Below, one piece after another: positions 39,764 to 50,822 of a DNA stretch of 64,000 bases (position 1 is its first letter; every line of letters begins with the position of its first letter). Source of the stretch: Panorpa germanica. Taxonomy: Eukaryota > Arthropoda > Insecta > Mecoptera > Panorpidae. The notes beneath the pieces are model-generated. The model did no database searches, had not been told where the DNA came from, and saw only the letters and a list, made by a program, of their open reading frames with translations. Made by a program: the position numbers and the translations under genes. The stretch spans positions 18,911,331-18,975,330 of the forward strand of contig OY783210.1 in assembly GCA_963678705.1 (NCBI GenBank), read 5' to 3'.

Positions 39764-40177
39764 TCACCAATATTCTCCATTTCTCTGATAATATGGATCA
39801 TCATCAACCACTTCAAAGTTTTCATCAGATTCTTCATCACTTGTATCTTCGACTGGCTTTGCTTTTGCTACATCCAGGTCTGGACATTCTTTTAAGTGTT
39901 CTACCAGTTTTTCTTTTTTGATAATATGAACGACATTGTAGGGGCAAAATGCCCACACATCGTCTCCACCATTATTTTTATAACACTTCAAAATATGCCT
40001 AAGCAAATTCTTGCGATTTAGTTTATGTACTTCATCTATTGGACATTTAATCTGTAACATAGTAATACCAAAAAAATATTAACATATATAAGAATAACTG
40101 TCTATAGATTAATAAATATTACCTACTTCATCATCAGGTTCTTGTGGAACTGTATTTTCTGAAGTTTTAATAGACAT
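39764..40177 (-). CDS. GTSF1/Asterix-like CHHC zinc-finger protein
   Basis: Two exons: 40177-40127 (ATG, 17 codons) and 40051-39764, joined in phase 0 with donor GAA|GTAGGT and acceptor TTACAG, giving 112 aa. Two tandem CHHC (U11-48K-type) fingers follow the pattern C-x5-H, then H-x3-C: CPIDEVH...HILKC and CPYNVVH...HLKEC. They are followed by an acidic tail (DTSDEESDENFEVVDDD) and a short aromatic end. All eight ligands are intact. Family members bind Piwi-class proteins or RNA; Drosophila Asterix is needed for Piwi-directed transcriptional silencing of transposons. Insects have several paralogues, so which one this is cannot be settled here. It is head-to-head with the p24 gene, 506 bp apart. 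The donor choice is fixed because the alternative GTAG|GTAATA would create an immediate stop. Confidence 0.9.
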
Positions 40178-40683
40178 TACAAATTATTTTGTTTATGTTT
40201 CTAAAAATTAACTTTTCCTTTCTTTTTTAATGATTATTGCACGTGGTTATTTACAACCGGCACTATACTGGACCTGAACTTTTTGTCAATTAACCAAATT
40301 ATACAAAGAAATTGACAGATACATTAAGCAGGTAGCAAAAGGAGGCACGTTTATTACATTCGGTCTATTCAAGCTAAGTACCCAGTTGGTTAATTAGGGA
40401 CCACAAATCCAGAGATAATCACCAAACTAGTTCCAGTGAGATCCGCCATTCGTGATGCTGAATAAAATAGTCATTTTCGAAAATTCGATATATCTTCGTT
40501 GAATGTCAATTTTCGAATATTAGTGTAAATAGAAGTAAATAAATAATATTATACTAAAACTCTAGTACGTATGCAGATTCAATTATATAAATATATAATT
40601 TCAAGGTAAAACCAAATTTAATTAATCAATGTTATATTTTATTCGAATGCATAACCTAAATATTTCTTATCATTAACTTGTAG
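40178..40683. promoter_or_regulatory. Bidirectional promoter region, GTSF1-like / p24
   Basis: 506 bp between two divergent start codons. The middle (about 40250-40470) is richer in G+C than either flank and contains no frame, so it probably holds both transcription starts. No TATA box is evident. Confidence 0.5.
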
Positions 40684-41554
40684 ATGAATCCTGGAATATA
40701 CTCTTTGTGTGGTTTATTTATTTTACTCTTAAATATACAACAAATAAAATGCTCAGATAAAGAAATGACTATTCTTATAAATCCTGGAAAAGAAGATTGT
40801 TTTTATGTAGTTGCTAAAGTTGGACAGGTTTGTTAAAATTGTATCTATATCGTATAATATCTACCATCCAGAAATGTATTATTGATATTCTATTAAAATT
40901 GTTCTTAATTAGGTGCTTGATATTGAGTATCAAGTGATAGATGGTAGTCACGGTGATTTGGATATAAGTTTCACCCTCTCAGAACCTAGTGGCCGAATAT
41001 TATTTGCTGATTTTAAAGCATCTGATAAAGTACATCGAGCTGATGTAAAGTCAGAAGGAGAATATAAATTTTGCTTTGATAATAAGTTTAGTAGTTACAA
41101 TTCCAAGACTGTATTCTTTAGTGTAATTGTGGAAAGTGATGAAGATGATGATGATGGTTTTAATGATTTTGACCTAGAAGGTGAGTTCGTCAGTAACATT
41201 AAAAATATTTAAATATGTTGAACACTAAATCATTTTTTAACATATATTGTAGGGCTTACACCAGAAGAATTTTATGATATGAAAATACAAGATATTCAAG
41301 ATGTCCTTGCTCGAGTCAGAGTCCACCTAAATAAAGTTAATCATATCCAAGAGTTTTTTAAAAATTCAGAAGCACGGGATAGAAATGTTGCAGAGGAAAA
41401 TTATTTCAGAGTTAACCTTTGGTCTATGTTTCAAATAATTGTTATGTTGACTGTAGGACTGTTTCAGGTAGTTATTGTTATGAGTTATTTTGATAATGAA
41501 TCTAAAGTTAATAAAGTCTTTCATAAAATAAATGAAAAAATAGCATCAAGGTAA
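40684..41554 (+). CDS. p24/TMED family cargo receptor
   Basis: Exons 40684-40827, 40913-41180 and 41253-41554 with consistent phases (0, then 1) encode 237 aa. p24 proteins cycle between ER and Golgi in COPI/COPII vesicles and load GPI-anchored and other secretory cargo. Seen in order: a signal peptide (GLFILLLNIQQIKC), a GOLD domain with the Cys pair (EDCFYV and YKFCFDN), an acidic stretch (ESDEDDDD), a coiled-coil segment, and one C-terminal membrane span (FQIIVMLTVGLFQVVIVMSYF) before a short cytosolic tail. The VFFSVIVESDE region and overall layout suggest the gamma (TMED1/5) branch, like Drosophila p24-1, but subfamily assignment is inference. The tail ends INEKIASR and lacks an obvious KKXX signal. 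AATAAA lies at 41668-41673. Confidence 0.92.
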
Positions 41555-43290
41555 CGGATAGGATTGCTACTACTTCGCCAATTTTTTGTTTCAATATATA
41601 TATATATACTTTTGCAATTACCCAGTGCCGGTGACTCTAGATATAATATATTATGAATTTATTTATAAATAAATATGTATATCAATCCGTTTTTGGTTTT
41701 CTAAAACTACATTTATAACTTTGCGTGTGTTTTTCAGTTTCAAGTCTGATAAATGTTTTATGTGTTTGAAATTTGTTATTTTATTGATTTTTAAAAAATT
41801 CTTGCTCTCTAAATTATACAGAGTAGTTATATAGTTTATATTACTCTCACATAATATTACTGTCCTTATTCAGATTGCCTTACTAATATCATTTGAGATA
41901 TCTTATTCTATATTTACTATTATTATTACCAAAGATTTAGAATAAATATTATAAACAAATATTTGTTCCACCTGTTTGAATCATTTTTATCTCATTATAA
42001 TTAATTAAAAATGTGCCATTTTTATGTCAATTAATTTCTTATTGAATAAATAAATTTGATTAAAGTTTTCTATTATTAATCATCTCTTTCTATTAATTAT
42101 ATTAATTTTATGAGTATTTGATGTTTGAGTTGTTCATTAAATACATGAGACAGAAGCTGTACCATTAATGCTTTTCTTAAAGCCTCGCGTTAGAGCATAA
42201 TAGTAAAAAATATTACATCATATGGGGCCGATTTCTAAATATTATCTGTATTGAATAAATGAACGACAGCGTAGTGTTTTATCTTAAAGAAAATAATTTC
42301 TTATTGCAAGTACGGGGTACTAATTCAAAGTAACGTTTACAAAGCAATAAAAAAAAACAATTTACTTGTCTTTGGCTACATTATTATTCTTATAAATATG
42401 TGTATTAATACAAAATATTGAAAAATACAAAAATCACAAACACAATACAATGATAAATAAATAATTATATAATAGTTGTTTATAAATGCTTACGTTTCAT
42501 TAAACTTTTATATATTTAAATATATATGGTTATTAAAAAAATAAATATAACAGTACTAGTATTAAAAGAAATCTACTGAAAAATATTTGTAAAAAATTTA
42601 AAACACAAGTATAAAAAGTTCCTAAAAAGTACAACCCCGCTAAACACAGTTATGTGTATTTAAGATTTACCTAACATAACAAATGTTATATAAACATCGT
42701 TTTCCAATACATAACGTTTTGTGACCTATTTTACTGCTTTCTGAAAAATAAATCTATCCTTTTACGAATTAAAGACCTTTTTAAGGATCATAAAATCTTA
42801 ATGGAAAGACCCCTTTAGACCTTAAGACTAAATATTATTATATTTAGCAAGGGTATAAAGTAAAATATGCTGTGTTTAGCGGAACCGTACTGAATTCAAA
42901 ATCGGTTCGTTTTTCTATTTATATCATCACTTTGTGCAAATACAAAATTGAATGTATATTATATGAATAAGCTGCTTCGAGATTTACTTTCAGTAACACT
43001 TCCGTCTGAAATTATCACAAATGAAATATATCTACCATATGAAGGTACTAAATTATAAAAATTGCTTTTGATATAATACGATTGTTATAAAATGAATAAG
43101 ATATTAAACAATAACTTTTTAAAAGCAAACTCATTTGTTTCACAATCTGGGTGTACTCTAAAACACCACCTTGCATTTCAAAACGTACATTTTAATTTAC
43201 CTGCCAATTCTATATATTATTGCAACTTCTCTATCTATTGCATTTTCGTTCGTTAATTTCTCTTCACAATGAAATTACTTCTACATGCTA
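41555..43290. other. Intergenic region between convergent p24 and GDE1-like genes
   Basis: 3' flanks of two tail-to-tail genes. AT-rich, with one TIR element at 42628-42891 and nothing else recognisable. Confidence 0.6.
42628..42891. mobile_element. 264-bp TIR MITE
   Basis: The left end AGTACAACCCCGCTAAACACAG (its last 13 bases CCGCTAAACACAG) is matched by the reverse complement at the right end, with 18 of 22 bases equal. The element has no frame. A related truncated copy is at 3467-3640, so this is a repeat family. A Tc1/mariner-like origin is possible from the CAGTAC end, but I see no clear TA duplication. Confidence 0.65.
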
Positions 43291-44604
43291 CTATTTTAAG
43301 ATTACGTGATTCATTTTAATGGGAGGTTCTGTGCGTATAGAATCTGTTAGATATGGAACCGAGAGCACAGTTTGAAAGTAGCGTTTAGCACTTGGTGTAT
43401 TCACAGGATATCCGTATGGACGAACTCCAATATGTTGCCAACAGTTAACTTCAGAACTAAAGAAAATATTAAGAACATTTAATGCTAATTGAATATTTTA
43501 GATAGAATTGTTATTAATGTACTTACACGCTTAATACATCCTTGTGAATTATTACAGCAGATATTCCAATTAGAGGAGCAACAATACTGTGAATAAACCA
43601 ATTATAAAGAGGTCCCAAAAAACCCCATGTTACAGATGGATAGTGCATCCATAGTGCGCAAACTAACGATATATTGGATCGCCGCAACTAAAAAAAAGAA
43701 AAAATACAACAATAATCCTTGTATACTAAAGGATAATTTTTTAAGTTATATTTTACCTGATATATAGCGTAAGGGCTGGTTAGAACAAAAATCGTTTTCT
43801 GTTTTATGTTTTGGTAAACCTCCAGCTCTTTTAAAACTGCGGTAATAAATTTTGGTTGACCGCGTCCTACGTTTAACATTATCGTTGGTATTTTATCTTC
43901 AGATACTAGAAGTTTTAGAGCTTCAGTTAATGTAGCAATCTTCTCGTTGGGAAATTTGTTACTGCAAAAAAAATATACTTTTTCGTCAGAGCTAATAAAA
44001 ATTTAAAAAGGAATATCAAAATAATCCCTTTTATTTTCTCATATTATCATTCTACAATCATTCTAAAAATGTTACTACCTTAACGGATGATTATTTGAAA
44101 CATTAACATTTTTTAAACTTTCAATGGTATAACTGGAAATACTTTGAGGCAAATAAATGGAATCCTGACCAAGAACTATCGTTTCATCAGCGGTTATATT
44201 AACATCCAAATGAATTATGGAACATCCCCGAGATAGACACTGTAATAAATTAGTTATATCATATAAAATAACTATTATTAGATATATTTAAAAAACAAAA
44301 TTGTACAAACATGTCTAATTGCTGTAAGAGTGTTTGCTGGGGCGTCCAACCCCGCTGCACTTCGTGCTACAGACCATATTGTTTTGTTGTTATGATTAGT
44401 GTTAATCGAGTTAGGTCCTAATATACTATCAACTACTTCTGCTGAAGGTGATGGAAGTCGAAATAATTTTGACAAACACCAAAGAATTATAAACAATATA
44501 GCACCCCATGGAATACCTATTGTAGCAATATCACGAAAAATCCAAAGTGCTTCAAGTGAAAAATAACATATACTATATATTGAATAAAAGAAAGAGTAGA
44601 TCAT
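43291..44604 (-). CDS. GDE1-like glycerophosphodiesterase family protein, catalytic residues apparently lost
   Basis: Five exons, 44604-44311, 44239-44079, 43961-43757, 43687-43527 and 43456-43291, with matching phases, encode 328 aa, the usual length of GDE1. Layout is that of the membrane glycerophosphodiester phosphodiesterase GDE1: an N-terminal membrane span (about 29-47), the GDPD barrel start (DAPANTLTAIRH), EKIATLTEAL, an internal hydrophobic segment (SIVAPLIGISAVII), and a C-terminal VNTPSAKRYF...VPYLTDS block. GDPD enzymes cleave glycerophosphodiesters with a His pair and metal-binding Glu/Asp. Here the usual HRG reads R81-S82-A, the PEN Glu is A90, the ELD Glu is H108, the HD His is Q123, and the DVK motif is NVG (N182, G184). 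The fold is kept but the active site is not, so it is probably a pseudoenzyme. It is head-to-head with NOL9. Confidence 0.85.
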
Positions 44605-45245
44605 GATCGGTAAAATGTGTTAAAGTCAATGATTAATATATGATTAATGTTAGTATGTTTAGTAAATGTACAAAACCGCCATTGTTTTGACAGATTAAAA
44701 TTGATGTAGTTGACAGTCTAGGGAGTGTCAAATTTAAGTTCGTATAATTTTATATTCTGGCAATACTAGAGTGGCGTCCTCTCTCAGTTGGCAGCTGTAC
44801 CAATTCCATTCGAAATTCTCCACTTTCTTGTTCACGCCTTATCTCTGGCCGTAGCCTACCGTAGCCACTTAACTAGCTGCTCTAAGATACTTTTCATCGC
44901 TTGTCACTGCTTGCGGTAGTCGCAGAAGGTCGCATATAATAATAGCGCTTCTCTCAATTGTCAATGGTTTTAAATATTAAAACACGTTGGTTATTTTAAT
45001 TTCAACTCAGTCTTATTCCGTGAAAAAGAACGTTCTTTCCAATTTCTGTTAATTGTTGTGAAAACGATTTAATTGTGAAGTGGTAACTATTAACTACTCT
45101 TAATATAATTAATATATATAGTGGATTTTATAAATAAATTTTTTATTGTAGGTTACGTTTTAAAAAAAATAATTATATTTTGCTTTTAGACAATACTGAA
45201 AAATGTATTATTTTTACAGAGCTACCTAAACATAAATGATACAAA
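44605..45245. promoter_or_regulatory. Divergent promoter region GDE1-like / NOL9, with NOL9 5' UTR intron
   Basis: 641 bp between divergent starts. About 44760-44945 is clearly richer in G+C. A good donor (GAAGTG|GTAACT) at 45083 and acceptor (TTTTTACAG) ending at 45219 suggest an untranslated NOL9 first exon with a 137-bp intron; the start codon lies in the second exon. Confidence 0.5.
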
Positions 45246-48200
45246 ATGGATAAATTACTAAACAATCGCCCTAAAACCTCACGTTCAAAGCCAAAACAGT
45301 TTGGTGTTGGTAAACGTGCAACAAAAGATAAACCTAATAAGAAAATGCACAATTTAATAAGCTGTGCTCCAGACTTATACAAAATAAATAATTTTACTGG
45401 ATCGAATGTTGAAAAGGCGAAGTTATTAATTGACGCCTCCACTAATTTAGTTTCGCATCATCAAACATCAAAGAATTTAAATACTAAAAAAAAACCAGTA
45501 AAATCTGTTCCTGAAAACAAAAATATTCTTAAATCTCCATCATTGTTGATAAAATCAACTATCCACAAAAACTTAAAACATATTAATGAGAACAAATTCT
45601 CCAACACGACAGATGAATCTTCATCTTCATCGAAAAGGAAGGTGAAAAAAATAAAAAAAAATAAGGAAACTGCACACCATTATGTAAAACGATGTCATAC
45701 ACGTTTACCTACAAATCATAATGATCACAAGTCAGTTGAATGCAATAAAAAAATTAAAAAGAAAAGTAAAGCAGCTTTGAAAGCCCCAAATTTTTCTATG
45801 CCCAAATACAAGCAGTCTGTTTCAAATAGTAAATTAAGTGACACATCTAAGAAATTTGCATCTGAATTAACAAAATATAGTAGCAGCAGCTGCGATCTTT
45901 CCGAGAAGTCATTTAAAGAATTCAACCAAAGTACAGAGTTAACAAGTAGTAGCGATGAAGGTTTTGATAAATCTGGTGTTTTATGCCAGGCCATATTGAA
46001 AAAGATTACGAAAGATAAGAGACCGGAGCCGGAGGAGGAATCCGATTCAGAAGAGTGTGGAAAATATGTTCGTCCTCCCAAGCTAAATGGATTACAAAAT
46101 AATTATTCTGAAAGTGACAGTTCTATTGATTCAGAAGATTCAGAAAATAGTACATTGTTAGACACTGTAACACAAACACAAGAACCAATCGTTACTAATG
46201 GTTGCGCGAAAAGTCCAAAACCGACAATGCCAGATACTCAAACTTTAAATAATAGTGGAGTTGATACCAGTATTGTTGAAATTAATTCTGACTCTGAAGA
46301 TGATGACATTCCTAAATCAACTTTAATTGTTGAGAAAAATACCTTTTTTGAGATATTTGTCGGCTTACACAAAAATATAATTAAGTTAAATCATCCTTGC
46401 AAGATGTATTTCAATGGTAAATTAGATGCAACCTTGTTGTTTGGAAATGTAAAAGTATTGGGATATGAGTTACGACGTGATAAAACATCCTCTATATATT
46501 CTCCTAAAGGAACTGCGTCTTTATGTTTTGAAACTTGCAAAGATTTAAATGAATTTAATCCTCTTATTTTATTTAAAAAGTTGGAATCATCGGGTTTGAC
46601 TCCATATGAAATTGAAAGAATAGTTACATCTGTTGGTAAAAATGATGCAGTTCTATATGTTGATAATATCAATAATAGTTTAACTAAAACTTTAGCAAAT
46701 GTACAGCAACAAATGTTTCCTACAATCAATTCTATAATTAAAACGCAGAGTGCAGAGCTGCAGAGATTGTATGAAAAAAAAATGCTTTGTAAGTTTTACG
46801 TGCCAGGTGAGTGTCCTACACCATTTGTAGAGGATCCAACTTGGAATCAAATAGACTTTGCATCATTAGCTCAAAGTGGAACCCGTATTATGGTTTGCGG
46901 AGGAAAAGGCGTTGGAAAATCAACTTTTGTACGATATTGCACGAATAAAATAATCAGAAAAACATCAGTAATATTAATTGATTTAGATATCGGACAGTCT
47001 GAATGCTTTTTGCCAGGAACAATATCAATTTCGGAATGTACAGAACCATTATTGGGGCCTAGTTTTACACATATTCAGACAGAGTTAATCAAATCTATTT
47101 TTATTCGGGAAATAGATGTCTTAGAAAATCCAAACAGTTATATAAACAGCATAATGATTTTATTGGATTTTTTGAAGAACCAGTATTCAAATAAGCCATG
47201 GATTATAAATACAATGGGATTTTCTAAAACGTTAGGGGAAGATTTAATAGTAGCCCTAATCAAATTAATAAATCCTACAAATGTTGTTCAAATTAATAAC
47301 AATATGAAACATAGAAATTTTTCAGTCCTGTTAAAGCGTGATATTGTAAATTCCTACACTCATGGTTTGAAATTCAATTTTGCAAATTCTGAATTAAATT
47401 ATGAATACGTCCTCTTAAAATCAGAACTTGATAAATCGATTTCTAATGTCGAATTTAAACCAAAACTTTCCAGAGAACTTAATATATTTGGGTACTTCAG
47501 TCCTTTGATGCTAGGAGATGATATAAAGTCTATTACATCAGCAAATCCGAAACTGTAAGTATACACATTATTACCGACTACTTCGACGCCGACTCTTTCA
47601 GTAGGGTACATGAGATGAAGTGTATACTTTACTGTTTATCAACACTCTAAAGTTTTAAAGATAAAGTGTACTAATGCGTCCACACCTTACTGAAAAAGTT
47701 GAATGTCGCAAGCAGTGGATGCCAGTGTGAGATACCCTTAATTGAATACTATTAATATTAAAAATAATAATAAAGCGCTATATTATATATTTAATTATTT
47801 CAGATTGTCATTGAGTGATACTAAAATATGGGCCTGCAGTTCATCCAAATCCAGTATAATAACCAAGGAATTAAATGGCAGTCTTGTAGCACTATGTAGT
47901 GTAGATGAAGATGTTCCAGTAATAAAAGAAGGCGGTCTACAATTCTTACCGAACGACATGGAAAATGCTCCAGAATGTGTCGGATTTGGTAAGCTATTTC
48001 TGAATATGCTTATTATTTTTTTGCACAACTACATTTTATAATTTATTCATATTTTACAGGTATCGTTCGTGGGATAGACATTACAAATAATAACATCTGC
48101 GTAATTACTACATTATCGAATCAGCAAATTAGCAACGTTACGTGTATAGCGACATGTGTCCAAAAATTGCCGGAATCGTTGTTTCTGAATCATATTCCTG

Positions 48201-48319
48201 CAGTAAAAGGGCAAATTCCGTTTGTAACAGGGGCTCGAATTAGGCTATCAACTGGTAATACACCGAAACGGAGTTACATTGGTGCTAAGAAGTTTAAAAA
48301 TGGATTGGAAAACAATTAA
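45246..48319 (+). CDS. NOL9: Polynucleotide 5'-hydroxyl-kinase NOL9 (Grc3-like)
   Basis: Exons 45246-47554, 47804-47988 and 48060-48319 with matching phases encode 917 aa. NOL9/Grc3 phosphorylates the 5'-OH of the cut ITS2 end with the LAS1 nuclease during 28S and 5.8S rRNA maturation in the nucleolus. The first 370 residues are lysine- and serine-rich and look disordered, with acidic runs (SDSEECG, NSDSEDDD) typical of nucleolar proteins. A folded N-terminal domain follows (about 375-530). Then comes the kinase P-loop GGKGVGKST (about 553-561) and the LIDLDIGQSE Walker B-like segment (about 578). The C-terminal part contains GIVRGIDI and FVTGARIRLSTG. It is longer than vertebrate NOL9 (about 700 aa), all in the N-terminal extension. 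It ends 136 bp from the convergent mRpL55 stop. Confidence 0.93.
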
Positions 48320-48455
48320 TCTAAATGTTTTATTGTTTAATTGTGTAGGACATTTTATAGAATTTGTTTCAATTAAAAAATATTTTTTAAGTTATTTAAT
48401 TTATTGTTTTTATTTGACTAATCATAATATACGACAATATGTTATATTAACACGT

Positions 48456-48794
48456 TTATTTCTTTTTTAAGTAACGTAAATATTTGTTGGAGTTAAACGA
48501 GTCGTCCATATCTTCTTCGATTTTAATTTGTTGTTTTGGTTTTCTTTTTTCAAGACGAGCTTTCTTCTCAGATTCAGTAAGTGTAGATAAATCCAAAGGA
48601 AGTTTTATAATTTTTCTTGGTTCATGATACCTTATATTGATTGTGGACCCATCAGGCTGTACTAATACAGTAGGATATGTTCTTGCGTATATAGAGCGAT
48701 GAGTTTTGGTTATACTGGCACTAGCGGAACTTAATTCTCTTTTATTTAGAAAATAATTTCTAAAAACTTTACTTAAAACCTTTTTAGACCACAT
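48456..48794 (-). CDS. mRpL55: Mitochondrial ribosomal protein L55
   Basis: A single-exon gene of 112 aa. After a basic presequence ([19 protein letters not shown]) comes the L55 core [19 protein letters not shown], then [16 protein letters not shown] and [16 protein letters not shown]. This is diagnostic of the metazoan-specific large-subunit mitoribosome protein. It is tail-to-tail with NOL9 and shares a 203-bp divergent promoter with TM2D2. Confidence 0.95.
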   Translation of the reverse strand: MWSKKVLSKVFRNYFLNKRELSSASASITKTHRSIYARTYPTVLVQPDGSTINIRYHEPRKIIKLPLDLSTLTESEKKARLEKRKPKQQIKIEEDMDDSFNSNKYLRYLKKK

Positions 48795-48997
48795 TTTTAT
48801 TTTTTGTTGTTGAATCTAACTGAACCTAACCAAAGTATCTAACCTATAAATTATTAATTTGACGTTTTCTTTAATTCAGTTGCCTAAAACTAAATTGTAG
48901 TGGCCAGTAATTTTTAGTTCACAATCATTCACAATGTTGAGTTCGAGATGAAAATTCCTAAATGTCATAATTTGTGCATTAAAAATAACATATCAGT
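48795..48997. promoter_or_regulatory. Compact bidirectional promoter mRpL55 / TM2D2
   Basis: Only 203 bp separate the two start codons, so both genes probably start from one bidirectional housekeeping promoter. No TATA box is evident. Confidence 0.55.
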
Positions 48998-49546
48998 ATG
49001 TTTTTAAATATTATATCAATAATACTTTTATTAGTTTTATCTGTGTTCTTAACATCTGCTGCTTCAAACTTCAAAAATACTTCAGTCGAATATCATCCTT
49101 GGAGTCCACTTGTCAGATGTGAGTTTCTGCCTCTGGAGTTCATCGATTGCGAAGAACCTGTAGATCATAAAGGAAACGTATCTGCCCAAAAGGAATTGAA
49201 GCATGGATGTGTGAAATTTGGAGGACATTATTATGAAAATGTAGAAAAAGCAAAAGTGCAGTGTACAGTTTTACCAGACATTGAGTGTTATGGCCCTAGA
49301 ATGTTTCTTAGAGATGGTTTTCCATGTATTAAATATTCAAATCATTATTTTACAACTACTATAATTTACAGTATTTTACTTGGATTCCTGGGAATGGATA
49401 GATTTTGTCTTGGACAAACTGGAACAGCTGTGGGAAAACTTTTAACCCTTGGAGGAGTAGGAATATGGTGGATTGTTGATATAATTTTGCTAATTACTAA
49501 TAGTTTACACCCAGAAGATGGTAGTAATTGGAATCCATATGTATAA
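48998..49546 (+). CDS. amrt: TM2 domain-containing protein 2 (amaretto)
   Basis: A single-exon gene of 182 aa. It has a signal peptide (residues 1-22, [19 protein letters not shown]) and an extracellular Cys-rich part ([47 protein letters not shown]). The C-terminal TM2 domain has two membrane spans joined by the conserved DRF (about residues 134-136, [20 protein letters not shown]). It ends with the DGSNWNPYV tail. In Drosophila the three TM2D proteins (almondex, amaretto, biscotti) act redundantly in embryonic Notch signalling. AATAAA at 49692-49697. Confidence 0.95.
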   Translation: MFLNIISIILLLVLSVFLTSAASNFKNTSVEYHPWSPLVRCEFLPLEFIDCEEPVDHKGNVSAQKELKHGCVKFGGHYYENVEKAKVQCTVLPDIECYGPRMFLRDGFPCIKYSNHYFTTTIIYSILLGFLGMDRFCLGQTGTAVGKLLTLGGVGIWWIVDIILLITNSLHPEDGSNWNPYV

Positions 49547-49828
49547 TTTGTTACCTTTTTATAACAAAATTTCATAAGACTGAATCTAAAATAATTCATA
49601 AGATTCCACTACACTATGAGAATATAAAAAATGTAAATTATCATTTTCCAAATTATTTGATATATGTTTCTATGTATTATTTTTTACCTGGAATAAAGAT
49701 TGTTTAGAAGGTACGCTTGTTTTAATATTCAAACTTCATGAAAATAATTCTTTAATTTTGTAGAGTTAATAGATTAAAATATGTTTTTGTTTATGATATT
49801 TATTATTTAAAACCTTATATTATATTTT
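49547..49828. other. TM2D2 3' flank
   Basis: AT-rich 3' UTR and flank with a poly(A) signal at 49692-49697. The palindromic repeat region begins just beyond. Confidence 0.6.
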
Positions 49829-50681
49829 AAAACAATTTAATAAGGTTTTAATATTTCCTGTCATTTGTAATGTTTATAACACAAATTTTTAGGTTATATA
49901 ATTCCCGATTCTGATTATTTACATTAATAGAATTAATGTCTAATATATATAAACAATAATTAACGTACTGGAGATAAGAATGACATTTTAATAAAATAAG
50001 AGTTGTTGATATTTACCAAACAAATCTACATAAACTAATTTACATCCTTACTATAATTATTTGCTGCCTTACCTCCATCTAAATAAAATCATTTATAATC
50101 ACAATCAATCAAAATCATTCATACTCAGTTCTATTTATGAATGAAACATTGTGTTTTTTTAGGTTAATGTCACGTTCATGATACCCTGATACAAATTATT
50201 AAAATCCTTTGGAACTTAGAAACGTCTTCTAATTAATATGTAAAGAACGGCAACATTTAGTTCCAAAGGATTTTAATAATTTGTATCAGGGTATCATGAA
50301 CGAGACATTACCCTAAAAAAATACCGTGTTTCATTCATAAATAGGACCGAGTAAGAATGATTTATGTCAGTTTATGTAGATTTGTTTGGTAAATATCAAC
50401 AGCTTTTATTTTATTCAACTGTCATTCTTATCTTTAGTACGTTTAAGGTGATCGCAGTTTCTTAAAATCTGTATAAAACTTTTACGATTGTGTACAAAAC
50501 AATACAGAATGTTTGAGGTCTAGTATTATTTTGACCGTTTTAAACATTAATTAATGTTTATATATATTAGACAAATTAAAAAATCGGTTATTATATATAA
50601 CCTAAAAATTTATATTATAAACATTACAAATGAGAGGAAATATACACTTATCATATAATATACACCTTATTAAATTGTTTT
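49829..50681. repeat. Nested inverted repeat at the left edge of the giant palindrome
   Basis: Arms 49829-50216 and 50264-50681 are inverted copies of each other, centred near 50245. Shared blocks include the AAAACAATTTAATAAGGT end, ATTTTTAGGTTAT, GATAAGAATGACA, CCAAACAAATCTACATAAAC and CATGATACCCTGATACAAAT. The right arm of this repeat is also the outer end of the giant palindrome, so the same module exists three times (the third copy is about 61300-61850). The innermost 55 bases on each side are almost identical; outer parts have diverged more. Confidence 0.8.
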
Positions 50682-50822
50682 AAACAAATTACAGGCGTCT
50701 AAATAATAACCGTTTTAGACATTTACTGGATAACATTGTTTCTTCGACTACATAAATTTACTTTGATTGTAAGTGTTAATTAATTTCTCGATCAAATAAA
50801 AATAAATCTTTATGTATTTTAG

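Noticed and set aside
45173..46729. Minus-strand frames opposite NOL9
   Set aside because: They are antisense shadows of the long NOL9 first exon.
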